In this document: positions 36,746-53,700 of the stretch, one piece after another
Layout: each line of letters begins with the position of its first letter
Numbering within the stretch: position 1 is the first letter of the stretch
NCBI GenBank assembly: GCA_015039365.1
Contig: WION01000037.1
Location: forward strand, 1-64,000
Length of the DNA stretch: 64,000 nt
Reading direction: 5' to 3'
Source: Amanita rubescens
Taxonomy: Eukaryota > Basidiomycota > Agaricomycetes > Agaricales > Amanitaceae
Notes under the pieces: model-generated
What the model was told of the DNA's origin: nothing
What the model saw: only the letters and a program-made list of their open reading frames with translations
Databases searched by the model: none
Translations under genes and position numbers: made by a program

Positions 36746-37088
36746 AATAGTGTTTCTGCAATCATCCTGATATAGACCAATACCAGCCTGGACCAATTGC
36801 CAAATTTCATGTACTAACATTGCAAACTCCCCGGAACCTAAAGGCTCTAAGATACCAGGATGCTGTAATGTCATCCAAGTGTGAGTCTGTGACTAATATG
36901 TGACCAACTAAGTCACTTGGTTAGTGACACAGGCTGGCTAGGGCTAACCTGGCTAGGGCTAACCTAACCGTAACCTAGCCCGTTTTCCGAAAAGGCCCTA
37001 ACCAGGTGACATGGTTAGTCACACTTATGTAATACTGTAGACCGTAGCATCACTGCTGGCTTTTGCACGAAATCTACCTCCCAACATC

Positions 37089-38543
37089 ATGGTTACCTCT
37101 AGTCCTACCAAATCTAGGTCTAGGCATCATCTTTCTAGTGCTCAGATCAGGAGAGATAAGCATAAGAAGCTTGCAGTTGTCCTTGCAGGCCTGGGTGCAG
37201 CAGTGGCTGCCACATATTATGCCACATCTCATCTTGATAAGAACCCAATTCATACATCTGCTCTCACTGGTCAGATGTGGGTAGATGAACTTCTCACTGG
37301 TGAGTGTTAGAGTGATTTCAGTAATGCAATTCTCTTGATTCTCCAATACTACATATGTAGGTCATCCAGTTCGATTTCGTCGACAGTTTGGGATGGAGAG
37401 ATTTGTTTTCCGCAAACTTCTCCTTGAATTACAAATGCGATGCAATTTAAAAGCTACCAAGCATATTTCAACTGAGGAACAGTTGGCAATTTTCCTGCGC
37501 ATTGCCCGCACTGGCTTGGGGAATCAAGAAATGCAAGAACGGTTTCAGAGAAGTGGTGAAACCATTTCAAAGTGTGTAAATAAATTATATCTATCCATGG
37601 GTTTAACCATTCAATTGTGACTTGACTTTGTACAGGTGTTTTCATCGCATCCTTGATATGCTTGTATCCAAAGAGTTCTATGGCGCCTATGTTTGCTTGC
37701 CTCCTGCTGAAGTTGTTGCACCTGAAATTTCTGAAAATACTCGATTCTTTCCCTTCTTCTCAGATTGCCGGGGTGCAGTTGATGGCACTCTGATTGATGC
37801 CTTTGTGGCAGAAGAAGATCTTTCACGTTATAGGAGTCGCAAAGGCAGGATTTCTACAAATATTCTGGCTGCTTGTACTTTTGACATGCAGTTCTGTTAT
37901 CTCCTGACTGGTTGGGAAGGAAGTGCTGCAGACAGCCGAGTATTTGATGATGCACGCAGAACTGATTTTGCAATTGCACCAGGGACTTACTTTGTTGCAG
38001 ATGCAGGTTTTCCCTCTTGTGAAGCCTTGTTGGTACCATACCGTGGGGTTCGCTACCATCTTCAAGAATGGAATCAGAGTGGTTTGAAGTGAGTAACATG
38101 TCATTTTCTGATTTGCAATACAAATTATACAATATATATATATATTTAGGCCTGTAAATGCTCAAGAACTCTTCAACCTCCGACATTCCTCTTTGAGGAA
38201 TGTTGTAGAGCGCATTTTTGGAGTATGCAAGAGGCGCTTCAAGTTGATGGTTGCTGCACCACAATACAGTCTTTCCACCCAGGCAAAAATCCCTGCTGCA
38301 TTAGCTGCTCTACACAACTTTATTTGCATATTTGACCCTGATGATGGTGCACTTGATGATGATGGTGATGGTCAGTCTGAAGGTGGATCTTTACCAGGTG
38401 TGATGGGAGAAATTAACCAAGATCACCTTGGACACTATATCACTCAAGCTGAGAAGGATAGGGCAAATGAACGACGAGATAATATTGCAAATGCAATGTG
38501 GGAACAATACCAAGGAATCCTAGCTGATCATGAAGGAATGTAG
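37089..38543 (+). CDS. PIF/Harbinger transposase (DDE_Tnp_4)
   Basis: Four exons with introns 37300-37360, 37572-37635 and 38089-38149; the frame is open from ATG 37089 to TAG 38541-38543. The N-terminal helical region (QFGMERFVFRKLLLELQ, LAIFLRIARTGLGNQEMQER) is the HTH-like part of Harbinger transposases. The catalytic core has D in GAVDGTLIDAF, then GWEGSAADSRVFDDA, YFVADAGF (second D), and NVVERIFGVCKRRFK (E). All three acidic residues are present. An Asp-rich acidic tail follows. The enzyme cuts and pastes the element together with its Myb-like partner. There is no frameshift or stop, so it may be functional. Confidence 0.9.
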
Positions 38544-38647
38544 AAAGGGTATAAGCTGGGTAGCAAGTGATTGTAAAGAATGGAAGAAAAGAAGGAGTTC
38601 CAAGGAATTAAAGTGTAGTTTGTATGAGGGCAAGTATGTAAGAGAAT

Positions 38648-39842
38648 TTAGAAGTCATCAAGCTCACTTTGAATGTACTGAGTACGATGAGATTTATCTG
38701 ATATAGCAAGAATAGTATCAGCAAAACTGGTGTCACATCGAATAAGTTTGAAAGTCTTTGTCAACTCATCTCCTGAAAGATCCTCATCTTTTTCAATCAG
38801 CTTGATGGCTGCCCTTTTGCGCTCTGGAGAAGAAGCCAGAGTCACATTTGGGCCTGCTACTGATGATGCCAGACGATCAATTGAAGAAGCCATGTCCACC
38901 ATAGCTTGACTGCCAGATGGCTTGCGGTTGTATCGATCTTCATTTCGACGGCGCTTGGGAAGAGGTATTTCACTTGTAGGGTCAGCTGTCCTCCTTTTCA
39001 AAGAAGGGAGATCAGCAGATGCCAAGGAAACAGTAGCAGGGGCTGAAGACTCAGGGGCTGGGGTAGGTCTACCAGAAGTGGGTGGTGATGAAGGAGTGTT
39101 CACAGATGAAGGCTAAAGCAAGCATATCTCAGAATATTCCAGTAAATTTATTGAGACACTTACTGTCTGAGACTTGGATGCCATGAGAGAAGGATCAATC
39201 TCCCAATGGTTATCATCATCACCATCAAAGTCATCAGCACCCAATTCTGGGTTATTGGCAGTATCATCACCACCAGGATGGAAAGCATCATGACCAGTAG
39301 CATAGGTCCCCTCAATAAGGTCCTGCATCTCATCAAAAAGAGGGAAAGAATGTTTACGCCATTTCCTGTAATTGGGGGATTTCTTGGCATGCCATTTCAT
39401 TCATGAAATATGAAAAAAGTAAGACAGAAAAACATACAGCAAGTAAAGCTTCCCAGACTTCTGGAGTAGCAGTGACAACTTTCTTTGCATCATCCCAACC
39501 AAAGCCAGAGAGGTCACGGATGTGCTTGACCTCCTTATACTCCTTTTTGAGCTTTGAAAAACAATTTAAGTAGAAAACATTACAAAAATGTGGAGCACAC
39601 ACTGAATTCCAACGATTTTGGCAACTAGAAGCAGTCTTCTTGATGCCACCATAGACTACCTCAGTCCCAGAGAGAGCTTTCTCAGCAGAGGACCAAGCAG
39701 CATTATGCCAGTTACCATTGCTTGTCTGCATACCCTGATCACGTTGCTTGAACAGTGTCTCAAGCAAGATCATGTCTGTATCAGCATTCCAGACAGCACG
39801 CTGAACCTTAGGGGCAGTGGGAGCAGTGACAGTAGAAGCCAT
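38648..39842 (-). CDS. Myb/SANT-like DNA-binding protein of the Harbinger element
   Basis: A minus-strand gene from ATG 39842 in three or more exons with short introns. The N-terminal trihelix/Myb-SANT domain reads VWNADTDMILLETLFKQRDQ, TASSCQNRWNSV, LKKEYKEVKHIRDLSGFGWD. The middle is acidic (ADDFDGDDDNHWEID). A Pro/Ser linker with a KRRR basic cluster (likely nuclear signal) and a helical C-terminus follow. In characterised Harbinger elements this partner carries the transposase to the nucleus and binds TIRs. It is convergent with the transposase, 104 bp between stops. Confidence 0.85.
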
Positions 39843-39972
39843 AATTCAGAATGAGCCAGTAATGACAGGACAGTAGGGGAAGAATACAGGGGGAGGGAAG
39901 AATGAATGGAACAATCTGTGCTGTTTCCGAGCTCAGAACTCATGGTGTCTGCATGTCCTTTCTCAATATGGA

Positions 39973-40120
39973 AGGTGTGACAGCTAACCTAGCCTAACTA
40001 CGATGTGCCGAACGGTTTTTCTGGCTAGGTTACGCCAGCTGCGTGGGACCTTCCTAATTAGGAAGCTAACCTGGCTAGGGCTAACCTAACTGTAACCTAG
40101 CCCGTTTTCCGAAAAGGCCC
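39973..40120. repeat. Harbinger right TIR
   Basis: The reverse complement of 36497-36646 with only a handful of differences, followed by TAA at 40121-40123. Confidence 0.85.
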
Positions 40121-40202
40121 TAAGTTGAATATCATCACCATGACCCAGCATCAACAGTGAGAGTTGAGTGGTAGAACAGTGGTTTCCTGTTACCTTAAGC
40201 AC

Positions 40203-41162
40203 TAGTGATTCAAAGTCCAGTTGCGCAACCGCAAAAAAGACCGGCAACCGGACCGGACCGATACCGGTTGCAACCGGACTGCGGTTGCCGGTCCTGGCAG
40301 TTTTGACTTCTGCCCGGTTGCGGTCCAACCCTTTTGGGCCAGAACCGAAAGACCGGTTGGCAACCGGTTACAACCGGTCTTTTTGGCAACCGTTTGGGTG
40401 GGTTTGAGGGATGGATTGGGAGTCGGGCACTCGGATGTCGTTCCCCTGTTCGACCTTCCAAATTGGGTAATTAATAATAACAGAGTGAACTTCGCATTTT
40501 TGATATGTTATAAAGTAGATATTACTGTTATTACAAGTTAGACAAGTGGGTAGGTAGGTTGGTGGATGGATCTGATAGTAACTATGTTAATACAATCATT
40601 TTAATGGGTGGATTGGCCAGTGTGTCATCTTCTAATTTTAGCAGCAACATCGCATTTTTCTAACTTTAGTAACATAATCGATTATTCTAAATTTAGCAAC
40701 ATCATCCAAGCACCTTTGCGCATCCACCTATGCAACCCTTTGTATGCAACCATTAAGGGAAAGGAGGGGTGGATTGGCCAACAGGGACTTGGGTGGTATT
40801 GCTAAATTTGGAAATTTCGAAGTAATTATTGTGAAATAGCAATAATATCATATCATTCTAATTTTAGAAACGACATCTGAGTGCCCATTTACGAATCCAT
40901 CCCTTATATCTAGTTATTTTTTGATTTTTTTTGATTTTGGGGGTGGATGCATCAATGGGAACTCAGATGACACCAAGTAATGCATGGTCTCAGTTGGCAA
41001 CCGGTCATGACCGGTTGCACATTTGAGCTGCAACCAGTGTAACCGGTCTTGACCGGTTTCGGTCCGGTTGCCCCAAAATCACGAGACGAAAAAGACCGGT
41101 CTCAGTCCGGTTGAACCTAAAAATAGGCAAAAGACCGGACCGGACTGGACTTTTTTTCACTA
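40203..41162. mobile_element. Non-autonomous hAT element (MITE family A, 960 bp)
   Basis: An exact 8-bp target-site duplication TTAAGCAC flanks it (40195-40202 and 41163-41170). The left end TAGTGATTCAAAGTCCAG and the right end CTGGACTTTTTTTCACTA are imperfect inverted repeats. Subterminal zones (40235-40385, 40990-41150) are packed with ACCGGTTGCAACCGG-type palindromic units. The core (40600-40930) carries a TCTAATTTTAGCAACATCAT-type module. It has no ORF. The same architecture recurs at 53593-54396. Confidence 0.85.
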
Positions 41163-41170
41163 TTAAGCAC

Positions 41171-42076
41171 CCACTTCAGTCATCCCAGTCCTACCCACAT
41201 AAAATCAGCTGTACATGATTCTTGATATGGACTTATTTGGGTAACAGCATGAGCAATAGTTAGCATTGTTGCATCAGGACATACTACTATTGGCATACTA
41301 AGGCTGAGGTTCCATGTGTGGTAAATTTACTGTTGGAATATTTCGGGCCGTGCCGAGTGCGCCGCTCATTTTCCCCATTTGGTACATCCGCATGGCATCC
41401 ACATTGCACAATCTACCTACGTATATAGCCCGTAAATATCCTGTATCCCCCATCCGTTTGCCCCCCAATGTCCACCGGGGCCCAAACTGACCCCTCTTTG
41501 TCGTTGTGACGCCGTCGGGATTTCCAACATTTACACTTACTGCCCCTAGGTTCTAGCAGTCAAGTGACAGGGGCATGGGGGAGTCCAAGAACATGAGGCA
41601 TGCCACATTGCCATTACTTTGAATTCTACTCAATCAAAACACAATTCCACAGTGGTTTTTGGATCAGCACCCCCTACTCCAAAGCCCAGTGTTTGAAGCT
41701 ACTAAGCTCACTAGTACCATTCAATCAAGGCAAACTGTTATTGGGCTAATACATATGTGCTAGTACTTGAGAAATGATGGTAGGGTAAATCTATCTAATC
41801 AGTGATTGAAAAAGAAGGCCAGCACAGTACCACAATACTACCACTTGGGAGGAAAAGACTCAAGACTCATGTGAGAGTGACAGCTCTAGAGAAGTAGTGG
41901 AAGATAATTTGGTGCATCAGCTCTTTTCCTTTTACCATCACCTTCCAGATTAGGAAACACACCAAAAATCAGCATCCAAACCTGCTCTACAAGCAACACC
42001 CCCCGAGAGCCCCTGATCACCCCCTCAGTCTGGCTTTCACCCTTTTAACCCTTCCTTTTCTCCTCGTGTTGCCAGA
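41171..42076. other. Non-coding stretch before the split ORF
   Basis: About 900 bp with no ORF or motif of note. The last part probably holds the promoter of the decayed ORF starting at 42077. Confidence 0.4.
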
Positions 42077-42534
42077 ATGGCAGATCGAGGGAGCCCCCCC
42101 TCCCACCCCGCCGCACACTACCATACTAATAAAACTCCTCCCGATAAAAGGTCCCCCACCCCGGCGCTCTCCTACATCAACCAGGTTGCCAAAGACCCAA
42201 TGTGGGCCCTCACCCCGCTGCCCTTGCTACAATACCTGACAACCCAACAGCTGCTGGACCTGGCTGAACTCTGCAACTCTGGCATCAAGTATGACATAAG
42301 CCCGTGCTTCACAGGCCTGGTTGACAACGCAGAAGACCAGCAGCTTGGCTCACCATACAAAACACTTCCTTCTTCCCTGCCCCCCCAAGGGAAATTCTGG
42401 GACGACCCTGATGATGATGACATGATCACAACGGTCTCACCCTCACAGTCCCAAGAATGCAAATACAACCCTAGAACGCCCTGCCCAAAGCATAAGGGTA
42501 AGAGCAAGAGTAGCCGCGCAAATTGCTACACCCC
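42077..42534 (+). pseudogene. 5' part of an unrecognised ORF split by the Gypsy element
   Basis: Begins at ATG 42077 and reads open for 152 codons up to the retrotransposon. It is Pro/Ser/His-rich at the start (MADRGSPPSHPAAHYH), with YLTTQQLLDLAELCNSG, an Asp-rich run and a Lys-rich CPKHKGKSKSS end. The remainder lies at 48636-49038 beyond the insertion. I do not recognise the family; because it lies among repeats it may itself belong to a transposon. Confidence 0.55.
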
Positions 42535-42794
42535 TGTAACGGTCGAGATTTCGTTTTTATTTCATTTCATTTTCTTTTCTTTTAGTTATAAGAAATTCCC
42601 ACGCTTACCTAAGAATTCCGCGGAACGACGGCGTGGGGATGACGAGTCTGAGTATATATACCTGAACGCTAGTTACATGTCCCTTAGTCTTATGATTGTT
42701 TCTGTCGTCCATAGACGCAATCTCATTCTCATTTCCAATCTGCGTTTCTAGTCTCGAGTGTCTTAGTGGTTGTGTCGGGATCACCTCCTAACAA
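42535..42794 (+). repeat. Gypsy 5' LTR
   Basis: Begins TGTAACGG and ends CTAACAA. A TATATATA box is at 42653-42660; the predicted RNA start is about 42686 (AGTCTTATGATT), 33 bp downstream. U3 is therefore about 150 bp, and R plus U5 about 110 bp. Confidence 0.9.
42653..42660 (+). promoter_or_regulatory. TATA box of the Gypsy LTR
   Basis: TATATATA, placed 33 bp before the sequence complementary to the primer-binding site, which is where an RNA start is expected. It is also present in the 3' LTR. Confidence 0.7.
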
Positions 42795-42806
42795 AATCAT
42801 AAGACT
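42795..42806 (+). other. Primer-binding site, self-priming type
   Basis: AATCATAAGACT directly follows the 5' LTR and is the exact 12-nt complement of AGTCTTATGATT at 42686-42697 in the LTR, the predicted 5' end of the RNA. This matches the Tf1-type mechanism, in which the RNA 5' end primes reverse transcription in place of a tRNA. Confidence 0.7.
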
Positions 42807-43102
42807 CTTAACACTACCACACTCGTTCGTTCGTCGTTGCCCACAACGGACGTACAACTTATTCGACGGTCACTGTGCTTGATAGCGCTAGTTGCCCACT
42901 TCAGATACACTTACCTCCTCACGCTGCACATCGCGCGTATCCACTACCGTTTGATAAACCCGGACTCGAGGGTTAACGAGATAGAACAAGGACTGCTCTA
43001 AACTTAGAGTTGCAGACCTTGTAAAACTACGATTCGTTCGAGTTTGGGCGTACCTATTCGATCCATAGGAGAAAACGAACTAAAACCAAACGAACAGTGT
43101 AA

Positions 43103-48370
<5,268 letters not shown>

Positions 48371-48375
<5 letters not shown>

Positions 48376-48630
48376 CGGTCGAGATTTCGTTTTTATTTCA
48401 TTTCATTTTCTTTTCTTTTAGTTATAAGAAATTCCCACGCTTACCTAAGAATTCCGCGGAACGACGGCGTGGGGATGACGAGTCTGAGTATATATACCTG
48501 AACACTAGTTACATGTCCCTTAGTCTTATGATTGTTTCTGTCGTCCATAGACGCAATCTCATTCTCATTTCCAATCTGCGTTTCTAGTCTCGAGTGTCTT
48601 AGTGGTTGTGTCGGGATCACCTCCTAACAA
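48371..48630 (+). repeat. Gypsy 3' LTR
   Basis: The same sequence as 42535-42794 apart from one visible substitution. It is followed by the TSD ACCCC (48631-48635). Confidence 0.9.
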
Positions 48631-48635
48631 ACCCC

Positions 48636-49038
48636 CTGGGGCTGCTTCCCTCCCCTCTGGCCTACACAATCCACAAGCTGGAAAAACTGCCCTGTAAATC
48701 TCCTGGATCGGAGCCAGCCGTGGATACCACCCCCCTCAATGCGCTCAAGACGTGCATCCAGAAAGCTCATGAGGCTCAGAGTGCCCCAACTCCCCCTCCC
48801 ACCGGGGACAACTGCGACACACCAGTGGACATCAATGCTGAGCATAAAGCACTGGCCAGTATGGCAGCCCTGCTACGAAGCGACACAACCGCCCACCTGA
48901 ACATCCCCAATCTAATTGACACAGTCTGATGAACCATCCGAGACATCCTCTCAGACTCCCCAAACATTTTCTCTCTGGGATACCTCATCATTGACATAAT
49001 CTCCCCTTTCAGGACCTGTGGGTCTAGAGACAAATTGT
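48636..49038 (+). pseudogene. 3' part of the ORF split by the Gypsy element
   Basis: Continues the unrecognised ORF: segments AYTIHKLEKLPCKSPGSEP, NALKTCIQKAHEAQ and ALASMAALLRSDTTAHLNIP. Two consecutive in-frame TGA codons follow LIDTV at about 48927-48932, after which the frame stays open (TIRDILSDSPNIFSLGYLII) to TAG at about 49036. Rejoining the halves at the TSD leaves a one-base mismatch in a C run. It was probably already decaying. Confidence 0.5.
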
Positions 49039-50424
49039 AGATGTTGTCAGCTATATCGCTGAGACTAGAGTTTCAAAGTCCGGTTGATAGAACCAGAAAA
49101 AGACCGGGACTGGACTGGTTGCAACTGGACTGTCGGTTGCGGTTGAGGCTATTTTGAATCTCACACAGTTGTGGTCCTTCCGAAAATAGCACATTATGCA
49201 ACCGCAAGACAACCGGTTGCAACCAGTTGCAACCACCGACAGGCTGTCGGACAAGGGGTCCAAGTTGCACATATTTATTAGAAATTGTATGACTTAGTAG
49301 GTCCTAGCACAGTACTTTATAACTTGAGGCTTGGGCTCAGATTCAATTGGGGCACAAACAAATAACAAATAAATGGTAATTTAAAAAGTCATGCTACTTG
49401 CAAAACAAACTGAACTCAATGGCTGCTCATCAAAAGAACTTGAAGAAGGTATCATGCAAGGATAAAGGTTCATCCAAGTCATCCAAGTCGAAGCAGCAAC
49501 ATAATGATTCCAGTGATGAAGAAAATCAGCCATGGAACATAAAACGGCATAGGTGTGATGCCGACATTGTGGTTCAAGTTGTTGATGTCAATGATGAGGA
49601 GTCCGAGTCCAAAGGGTCCATAATAGTGCTTGACGATAGTGTTTACAGGTCAGGTTATGATGACCGAAAAATAACTGTGACTGGACCAGACCGCTACTGG
49701 TTATGACTGGACTGTTGGTCACGGTTCTACAGTTGCGGACAACCAAAGTCCACATGTTTTCCAATCTCATTTCTATGGCTTCAGAATCCATCAGAGTACC
49801 TTTCTTACTGTAGAATAGGCTATTTAGGATTATTATGAAGAGATTTGCATGAGCCAATTGTTGAATTTCAACATTTTTTTTATTTTTTGCCTCCAAAAAT
49901 TGGCCGTCCCCCTAAATTTGCTCCTAAAATCACCAAAAAATACCCAAAAGCTTCCTTTTAAGTGTGTGAACATGATTCTGTAAAAAAAAGAAATTCCACA
50001 AGCCAATCATTCACAAATTCCCACTACGTAAGTAGTGGGTTCAGTGCTACAAGCAACTGACAATTTGTGTCACATGTTGATATGCAGCGAGCGCACTCAA
50101 CCACAAACCAAACCCAACAAACACCTGAAGTGCAGTGGCACCCTCTTAGTGCAGGGAACTGAAGGTAAAGGAAGGGATTGAAGAGGATTGAACGACGGTC
50201 GAAGTTCGCTTTTGTTTTGTGAGTCCAGGAGACTTCTCAGACGCCTTGTAAAGTAGTATTTGATCGAATAAGCAGTAGAGGATGAGTGTGGCAAGGAGGG
50301 GAACCTAAGATAGTTGAAATCACAGCTAAATGAAGAAACTCAAACTTCTAGAATGCAGAGAATCACAGAAAGAACTAAAAACCGCAGTAAGGCGCAATTG
50401 CAGGACTCCAAGGACGCAACTCTG
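49039..50424. other. Mosaic of degraded repeats between Gypsy and hAT
   Basis: 49076-49265 has the left end (TAGAGTTTCAAAGTCCGG) and CGGTTGCAACC-rich units of MITE family A, but no matching right end was found. 49637 begins TAGTGTTTACAGGTCAGG, a similar hAT-like end. A short plus-strand frame (about 49419-49706; Lys/Ser- then Asp/Glu-rich) may be a transposon ORF remnant. The rest is AT-rich with no gene. Confidence 0.45.
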
Positions 50425-50772
50425 GATGCAGTTAGGCATTATCGTGGGTAACCCATGGGTACAAGATCTCAAACCCACACCCATACCCACTAAATACCCA
50501 TACCCATGGTGTATGGGTAGGTAAACCCATGGGTTTACCTGGAGGGTCCTGTGGGTATCAAGGGTACACTACCCATGATGTCAGACCCATGGGTTTAACC
50601 ATAATTCAGTGAGAGGATAAAGAACAAATAACAAAGAGAGGGCACTAAAGAAAGAGAGAGGCAGGCAATATCCATTCTGAGTCTGATTATGTCACAGTCT
50701 GTAATGAAGCAACAAACGACATTTATCATTCAGTACAAAGTTGGTGACTAGCAAGTGACAGGCAAAGTTCTA

Positions 50773-53700
50773 CTAAACAGCTACATTTAAATTTACGGCC
50801 ACTACCTCCAGCTCCGAGTCCTCCTGAGCCTTCAAGTCAGGCATCTTAGTAACATCAAGAATATCTTTGTCCTTGACAAGGCCCATCAAGCTCCATGCTC
50901 CAAGGCAAAGGAGAGCCCGGATTGATTGTACATTGAGACGACTACGCACATGAGAAAGCAAAAGACGGCCCCAACTGAAAGTTCTCTCGACGTCGACTGA
51001 AGTAGCTACAGAATACATGTCAGTAAAGCCATAACCGGTTACAAGATGAGGAACGAACCAGGGATTGATAAATAGTCAAAAGCCATTCGGGACAAGTGAG
51101 GATACGTTGTGCGGTGTTCATGCCACCAGGCTAAGACGTCGGGGGTGTGTTCTACATCTGCGGCGAGATACCTGGCTAGTTCGTTGTGGGCGCTAGCCGT
51201 CTGCTCTGGTGCAGCCAGGGCCGGAAGGTGGTCAAATATATTTTTGGATTCCTAGCAAAGATCCCAAGTTAGCGGAAGCACAGGAGAGTCATCGGTAATT
51301 TAGTATATACCTTTTTCGTGCCAGTCGTAATTTCTTGCTCATCAGACTCAACTGTTCCTGGGATCTCTACCTCAATATCGCTGTAACTGCCCTTATATTC
51401 ATCCCTAACTATCTCCTCTGCTGTAACAATCCAAGCCCTTTCCCAAGATGTAGTCTCAAAGTATTGTAGCTTGTGACGAGGATGTAAGACTGTCGGGATG
51501 AATTGGAAGTGTAAGCTTTACCTTGAAGTCATTATAAATGATGTAAAATACATACCCATGGCGATGCGGTAAACGTCTGAGCTGTCCGTTAAGGAGTAGT
51601 AACGGTTGAGTGTCTTCTTTCCAAGCAGCAGGGCAGACTTAACGGCAGTGGTGAGTGACTCGTCTTCCTGTTTCTCAGTGAGGTATTTATGGATGTGATC
51701 TATTGCTGGGATGACCGTGGCTAAGTTTGGTGTCTGGCGGGAGAAAAAGAGTGTCGAATCCTTGAAGATCTAACGAGGATTGGGCCAGGAATCAGTGAAA
51801 ATATTGACAAGCTCAATAAATGCGAGCTACCTTCAGCGCCGAATGCAAGTCCGTGGCAATCTTCCACTCCTCATAAGACAGCTCCAGCGCACGCAGATTG
51901 TTTCCCCGAGCCTCCACCATTGCGACAATCCCAGTGCGGTACTGGATTGCGAAATCGAGCATGTCAAAGGTGGAGTTCCACCTCGTGGCGACGTCACATG
52001 GCATGAGCCGCTCATGCAACCCCAAGTCCCGCAGCGTCGACTTCCATGCAGGCAGCAATATAGTCGACGAGTTGACAATTTTGTATGCCAACTTGCGCAG
52101 CTGGGTGCAGGAGAATGAAAATGGGCACAGATAAGTGGCAAAATCATACCTTTGATAGCATTTGTTTGACCGGGAGCATATCTGTTCTCAGCTGCTCGCG
52201 CTCAGCCTCTTCCATCTCGTCCATCACGTCGATCAAGCCTTCATCGTTATCTTCTTCCCTAGTCTTGTTGTCATCCTCATCAACCCCTGAACCATCAGAG
52301 TGATCGACGTGATCGAAGTCGACATCAATGCCATCAACACTCACCACCTTCATCAGATCCTGCATCGATATTGGCAGCGCCAACGACTTCACCAGGTTGC
52401 GGGGCATCAAACTCACGCAAGATTGCTTTAACGACAAGATTGACGACGTGCAGAAAGCAACGCGTGCGTGTCGCTTGGCCGCCAAATTCAGGGATCAATT
52501 TGCTGATCTCCCCAATCATCGTGTCGTTTGCTGATGCATTATCGGCTGTAACGCCAAGGATCTGAATCAAAGTAAGCGATCTGATGCTCCAAAGGGTCAA
52601 TAGTAGGCATTGACGCACCTTTTCAGATATTCCAAAATCTTCCAAGACTTTTACAAATCCCTGCGCGAGAAATACCCCAGTGTGCGATTGCGGTACCTCA
52701 ACGACATCCAGGAGAGTCGATAATGGCATCCGTTGTATTGGAAATGGACAGAAATTGCAATAAAAGCCCGGTGGTTGGGTGAGGTCCAAGCGTCGGTGGC
52801 GAAGCTCAGACGTCCTTCGTATTCCTGGTGTGCGCTCAGCATAAAATCTATTTCTGACCAATCACCCAGAACTGACCTGCAGCATTTTAGCTATGCGCTC
52901 CCGGGTGCACTTAAATACAAGCCTTACGTCCCGGGATACAGTCTGTTGCGACGGAATATAGTACTCAGGCCTCCCCGTCTTCATCAAGACGTTGAAACTG
53001 CAATCACGGACAATGGAAAAGGGGCGCAGGCTTTCTGAAACCCAGCGGACGATCTCCGCGCTACAATAAGGTGATTAGATTAAACTTTATCAATGATTGG
53101 AAAGCTTACTGAGTCTCTGTCTTCGAATGTTGTCGATGCATGTAAGTAACATTTCCTTTTTTGCGCTCAAATGATGCTGTAATAGTTCCATCACGAAGCA
53201 ATGGTTGAACGACTGATTTACGAGCAACATCACAACCATTAGCTTCATCGGCAAGCCTAACGGCATCGTCTCCCCAGCATCGTTTTGCATGCTTTTGCAT
53301 GTTACTAGTGGATTTGGCATCTTTTGTGTCAAGGTAACGTCGTACTCCTTTTCTGCATCCCTTGGCAACACATTTGAACTCGTGATAGCGGCGGCCACCT
53401 TCATGTCCTATAAACGGGTCCGGCGCATAGAACGCATAGATCGAGGATGTCCATTCCTCACGTAAGCGCACTGTTGACACAGGTAAGCCTCGAAATCTAT
53501 TAGCATAATCCAATCTTACTCATTTCAGCCTCGGGATCCTCTTCAACTATTTCTGGACCACTATCAGTATCTTCCGGGTTGCTGTCTTCGCTAGTGTTCG
53601 AAAGTCCGGTTCAGTCCGGTTTTTTGCGCTATTTTTGGTGCAACCGGACTGCAACCGGTTTTTGAAATTTCGGATTTTGGTGCAACCGGACCGAAACCGG

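Larger units (their letters stand above)
36419..36998. repeat. Second Harbinger-like TIR pair (MITE-like, overlapping)
   Basis: 36419-36493 and 36923-36998 are inverted copies (~75 bp, about 2 differences), both bordered by TAA. The 580-bp interval has no ORF and contains the left TIR of the larger element, so the two structures overlap rather than nest cleanly. Confidence 0.7.
36419..40120. mobile_element. PIF/Harbinger DNA transposon (two-gene, long TIRs)
   Basis: Bounded by GGGCCTTTTCGGAAAA...TTTTCCGAAAAGGCCC and flanked by TAA on both sides, the 3-bp target preference of PIF/Harbinger elements. The main element has ~150-bp TIRs (36497-36646 and 39973-40120), almost identical inverted copies. 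A second pair of ~75-bp TIRs, 36419-36493 and 36923-36998, overlaps its left end. Two convergent genes lie inside: a DDE_4 transposase (plus) and a Myb/SANT-like DNA-binding protein (minus), the standard Harbinger pair. Both read open, so the element may be or recently have been active. Confidence 0.85.

Noticed and set aside
40235..41150. ACCGGTTGCAACCGG clusters as a possible CRISPR-like or satellite array
   Set aside because: Units are palindromic, irregularly spaced and confined to the ends of a TSD-bounded hAT MITE; CRISPR arrays are not expected in a fungal nucleus.
49637..49760. A further hAT MITE starting TAGTGTTTACAGG
   Set aside because: No matching right end or 8-bp duplication could be found, so it is left as a degraded fragment.
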